The notes below the pieces were generated by a model that made no database searches, was not told where the DNA came from, and was given only the letters and a program-made list of their open reading frames with translations. A stretch of 64,000 nucleotides of DNA from positions 1,426,001 to 1,490,000 of the forward strand of contig SAXG01000004.1 of NCBI GenBank assembly GCA_012932865.1. Direction: 5' to 3'. Position numbers and translations under genes: made by a program. Source of the stretch: Amylostereum areolatum (taxonomy: Eukaryota > Basidiomycota > Agaricomycetes > Russulales > Stereaceae). Shown piece by piece: positions 60,541 through 64,000 of the stretch (the stretch's first letter is position 1; the number at the start of each line of letters is the position of its first letter).

Positions 60541-61215
60541 ATGACTCCGAACGACTTCAAGGTCCTCGACACGATCGGCACCTCAGAATATCTAAAAGGA
60601 GACCTCTCAGACGATGGTACGCCGTCCCTCCCACCGCCCGCGGACTTTTATGGACTTTCATCCACAGAAATGGACATCCCGTCGCATATGGTGCCGCCAA
60701 ATCCGGACGACTCGGAAAGTGCGTTTGCTGCCGATGTTCCCGAAAGCCCGGTCATTCTAACCCGCTACTACGCAGTCCTCCCCTCCCAAGTCCACCCCTC
60801 TTACCCTTACGGAAACCCCACCAACATCAAACATCCAGCATCAAGGCCGCGCGTGCCATATGATCCTACTTCCCGCGCGCTTTTCGAGGATATGGGCTAT
60901 GCAGGCGGCGGCGTCAACGGGTCCCTGCGCTGGCGAGACCTTGCTCTAGACACACTGTTGCCGGTGGATCACGAAAAGGAAGAGGCAGAGCGCGCCGCCC
61001 AGGCTAGGAAGATGGCGAGCGGGGCGCAGCAGAATCATCACGGACAGCCGCCTCCTCAACAGGTCACCGCGATGACCACGATGACGGCGATGGACGAGGA
61101 GGACGCGGACGACGAAAACGACGAGAATGACCTGGAGAACGACGAAAATGACGACGACGACGACGACGACGACGATATGGAGGACGACATGACGAGTTTC
61201 GAGGAGGAAGAGTAG
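60541..61215 (+). CDS. Acidic-tailed protein of about 205 residues, unknown
   Basis: The frame starts MTPNDFKVLDTIGTSEYLKG. A textbook intron (60719-60775: GTGCGT donor, CTAAC branch-like site, ACGCAG acceptor, 57 nt) gives 205 residues when spliced; unspliced it stays open at 224 residues. The centre holds SLRWRDLALDTLLPVDHEKE, and the last 55 residues are Asp/Glu/Asn-rich, with a run of nine Asp. A central WRD..LD..LP followed by an acidic tail is vaguely like anaphase-promoting-complex subunit Apc13, but I am not confident. The gene is divergent from the TFIIIC gene and convergent with RRP4. Confidence 0.65.
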   Translation: MTPNDFKVLDTIGTSEYLKGDLSDDGTPSLPPPADFYGLSSTEMDIPSHMVPPNPDDSESAFAADVPESPVILTRYYAVLPSQVHPSYPYGNPTNIKHPASRPRVPYDPTSRALFEDMGYAGGGVNGSLRWRDLALDTLLPVDHEKEEAERAAQARKMASGAQQNHHGQPPPQQVTAMTTMTAMDEEDADDENDENDLENDENDDDDDDDDDMEDDMTSFEEEE

Positions 61216-61350
61216 GTGTATCTTTTGTGCCGTCGATCGTCCATGTTCATTGTATTTTTATCCTAATGTAATCCTTAATGTGAGAACCCGTTTCGCGATC
61301 TCTGACATGGAGAGTGGGATTTGGTCGTGTCGTACACTGCGAATGTACCT

Positions 61351-62757
61351 CTACCGTGCAGCTATCGCAGCGACAAGTGCATCACTGTTATCCTTCAGTA
61401 ACAGCTCCTTCACGTCCAACTCCTGGTCCACAGCCCATTCGTATGCTTCCAACAACACGATGTCGGTCAGCGGGACTGAGTGCGCGGCCAACACCCTGAT
61501 TATGTTCGCCGCTCGTGATATCGCGATCCTAGTCGCGTTGTCGATAATCTGCATCACCAGTCAGATCCAGCGTCTATGCAGTCAACCAAAGAGGGACCAT
61601 ACGTCGTTTTTGTTGGAGTACACGGCCGCCGCGTCGAACCCTTCCTCGCCTTCTTGCTCGCTGTCCTTGACGTGCTTGCTCACCCATATATATCCATTGA
61701 GCCCGAGGATCAGATCCACTCCGCTGGGGAGCGTGTAAAAGTGGGATTTTAGCCTGCGTACGAGGATAGGGGGCACCACGACGAGCTGTCCGTTCCTCAA
61801 CTATAGCCAAATGGGTCAGACCGCACCCCTCTTCGCCGCAACTCCGCCGCCAAATGAAGCGAACGCACCTTGCCATACTTCAAGGAGCGTGTGTGCAGCG
61901 ACATTGCGCCATCCGAGAAGAACGCTTGGACCTCGGCGACGAGCAGATCTCCCTCCTCGAAAAAAGTCCGCATCTGAAGCTCGTCGCTTTCCAACTTGCG
62001 TCGCTATAGAGACAACGTCCGATACGAAACAGAGAGGGGGGATCGATCGTCGGCGTTTTTTAATGTAAGAGATCGAGCTTAAGCTCTTAGCGGGGTGGAT
62101 GGCGTACCTGGATGCCACCGGGGAGGTTCACAGAGGAGAGCATCAGGATGGCGTCCTGGCGCGAGTTGGCGTCCACCTTCCAGCGTTTGGGCTGGACCTG
62201 CATGTGCACCCGCGCAATTCAGTGCCCCGCCGAACAGGGTCAGAAATATGCAGCGCGACGGTCGTGGACGCGCGCATTTTGCGGCGAGAAAAAGCACCCG
62301 TACCTCCGTAATACGGCCCACGACGAGATCCCCAATCTCTGGATTATATCTGTACGACGTCGGGAGATACAGAGATGTAAAGCAAAAGGACAAATGCTAT
62401 ACCTTGTCCGCAACGCACGCACCGTCACTAGTTTATTGACGCGTTCGATAACCCCGGCGACTGACGCGATGACGTCCTCTTTATCCACGTACGTTCCATG
62501 GCCGCTATAAGAAGAAGAAAAATCGGTGTCCCGAAGAATTTTCGTATGTATCTTGTAACCTACCGCATAAATGCCTGCGAAGAGGTGATAGGTTCACCAG
62601 GACAAGCCACTTTTGCATTCCCCGAGTCAAAGTCCTCTGTTAGATCGACATCCATGTGCAGGTCCTCGTCGTCCTCTTCAATCGGCGGATCAACTCCGCC
62701 CATGTGATTCCCCGGTGCAAAAGGAGAGTTCGACGAGAACGACGTAAAGGCTATCAT
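61351..62757 (-). CDS. RRP4: Exosome complex component Rrp4
   Basis: Seven exons (62564-62757, 62403-62504, 62304-62349, 62108-62197, 61869-62003, 61603-61800, 61351-61548) give 320 residues; human EXOSC2 has 293 and yeast Rrp4 359. Rrp4 is an S1/KH cap subunit of the 3'-5' RNA exosome. The order is RGHGTYVD, the S1-domain motifs [11 protein letters not shown] and [19 protein letters not shown], then [43 protein letters not shown], the KH-like domain [17 protein letters not shown], and [16 protein letters not shown]. All junctions close in phase. An upstream in-frame ATG at 62821 could extend the N-terminus; 62757 is preferred because a CTACAG acceptor lies just before it. Confidence 0.95.
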
Positions 62758-63841
62758 GGCCTGTAGGGCTGTGTTGGTGAGCAAAGAAGAGCTGGAACAG
62801 TCAGACTCGGGCTTTGTCATATTTAGGCTCGTAAAAAATCTCTGCCGGTCCAGATGACACAGAAAGCGGGTAACCTTGTGACACTTACGTTTTAGCTTGG
62901 GGGGGGGGGGGCGTCGGGGGTGGAAGGGGATGGAGGAGGGGCCGCTGTATTGAGAGATTGAGGTCGTCAAGAGTTGGTCAATGTTCACAGAATGGGTGCC
63001 AAACACCGGAAAGGCACAGCATTTGCAGCACGTGGACCAACATTCTGGCATTTTTTTCCGTATCAGGATGGAATTAGCATGCAACAAATACCCTCAAAGT
63101 TGGGCCGCAGTCAAACCACCCACGCTCGAACGAAGTCCGGAGCCATGCAACCGGGTTCTTTCCAACCGTAGTCGTTTCCGCGACTTATCGGGTCAGTTGA
63201 GTGAGCTTGGGGGAGATTGAGCTACAGCGGCACGTTTGAGGATGCTGTATGAGCCCCGACGCGTCTGTGGCGGCTCATGTGGCGATGATAGACCAGCCTA
63301 GCCTCCACTCTCATGCAGTTGCAACCCTGCACGCTTCCCCAGTGCGATACTAAACGCACCTCCGCCGAAGCCTTCTACCATCCACTCCGAATACGCGTAC
63401 GTACATCAGAAAGGCAATGTCTATCCTGGAGAGCCGGCGGCAACATCTGCGTTCGTGTCATGTCAGTCCATAAATTACAGCAAATTGCATTAGGGTATTA
63501 GATCTAGTAGAGATACCGCAGGCTTGAAGTACAGAGCATAAATATAGAGGTGCAGGTGCGATGGATGTGAGGATAAATTAGAGAGCGACGACGAGGATAA
63601 ATAGGGCGGCGGTACATTCTGATGGATACGAGGGAGCGGACGTCGAAGGAATGTGGAAGGAGCGTGGAGGGATCGCGAAGATATAAGCACACGATTTGAT
63701 ACAGCTTCAATACACGAGGGGATTGTGGCTGCAGCGCGCGCGCGTGGACAAAGAGGTTAAAGGGGAAAGAAGTCAGCGCCTGTGAAGAAGCCGAAGGGAC
63801 GAGGTGGCGTCTTACTGATGTACAGTACACGTTGTGTTCAT
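62758..63841. other. Intergenic region with a 13-base poly-G run
   Basis: A G run at 62899-62911 and short ORFs without support. The part after 63490 is probably the 3' flank of the truncated gene at the right edge. Confidence 0.45.
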
Positions 63842-64000
63842 TTACTTGTATGCGAGGAAATAAGCGGAAAGAGCGGGGAGGTCATTGGAGCCGGCGTCGG
63901 CGTAGCCTTGTCTCCTCGAACCGTTATATTTGAGCACGATGACGGGCCCGCACCACGGTCTTGCCGCGGCGCCGGATGTAATACGATATATCGCCCGGTT
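63842..64000 (-). CDS. C-terminal end of a conserved fungal protein (5' beyond window)
   Basis: An open minus-strand frame of 53 codons enters from the right edge and ends with TAA at 63842-63844. It includes GPVIVLKYNGSRRQGYADAG followed by SNDLPALSAYFL. The segment looks like conserved coding sequence, but there is too little to name the family. Confidence 0.5.
   Translation of the reverse strand, partial: NRAIYRITSGAAARPWCGPVIVLKYNGSRRQGYADAGSNDLPALSAYFLAYK

Noticed and set aside
1..64000. CRISPR arrays, rRNA genes, prokaryotic operon features
   Set aside because: No spaced direct-repeat arrays or rRNA sequence seen. Intron-rich genes show a eukaryotic nuclear origin.

Overview
The window is nuclear DNA of a filamentous basidiomycete, most likely an agaricomycete (mushroom or polypore class). 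The grounds are GC-rich coding sequence, genes broken by many 47-90 nt GT-AG introns, and families typical of that group: DUF6534-type seven-helix proteins, TPR-CHAT proteins, MYND-finger proteins and S53 sedolisins. There is no CRISPR array and no operon structure. Coordinates of spliced genes span first to last coding base; exon limits were read by eye from splice signals and reading frame and are given in each entry.

Left third (1-22 kb). A truncated WD/F-box-like 3' end is followed by a RidA gene whose C-terminus is tandemly duplicated, a Gly-rich glycoprotein, and a 92-aa ORF divergent from argininosuccinate synthase (ARG1). A DUF6534 gene comes next, split into two halves by about 2.6 kb that carries a hAT-like MITE. 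Then come VPS34 (14 exons), a coiled-coil RING-finger gene, a single-pass membrane protein, a mariner-like MITE, a microbial-type PARG gene, and a 5'-truncated LINE flanked by a 16-bp target-site duplication.

Middle (22-47 kb). A 1,899-aa Doa10/MARCH6-type ER ubiquitin ligase is followed by a second, apparently intact DUF6534 gene. Next is a duplicated two-gene cassette: each copy has a TPR-CHAT gene (caspase-like C-terminal domain) with an unidentified gene upstream of it on the same strand. The copies lie about 8 kb apart in direct orientation, near 33.7-39 kb and 41.7-47 kb.

Right third (47-64 kb). A conserved 180-aa protein, a MYND-finger protein, two head-to-tail S53 sedolisin genes (one apparently frameshifted), a TFIIIC WD40/zinc-finger subunit, an acidic protein, exosome subunit RRP4, and the C-terminal end of a gene that leaves the window.

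Housekeeping genes (ARG1, VPS34, DOA10, RRP4, TFIIIC) are intact and densely packed. The accessory genes (DUF6534, TPR-CHAT, S53) show duplication, transposon insertion and decay. The best candidate for something little described is the duplicated TPR-CHAT cassette, in which the start codon appears to sit alone in its own exon immediately before a splice donor.
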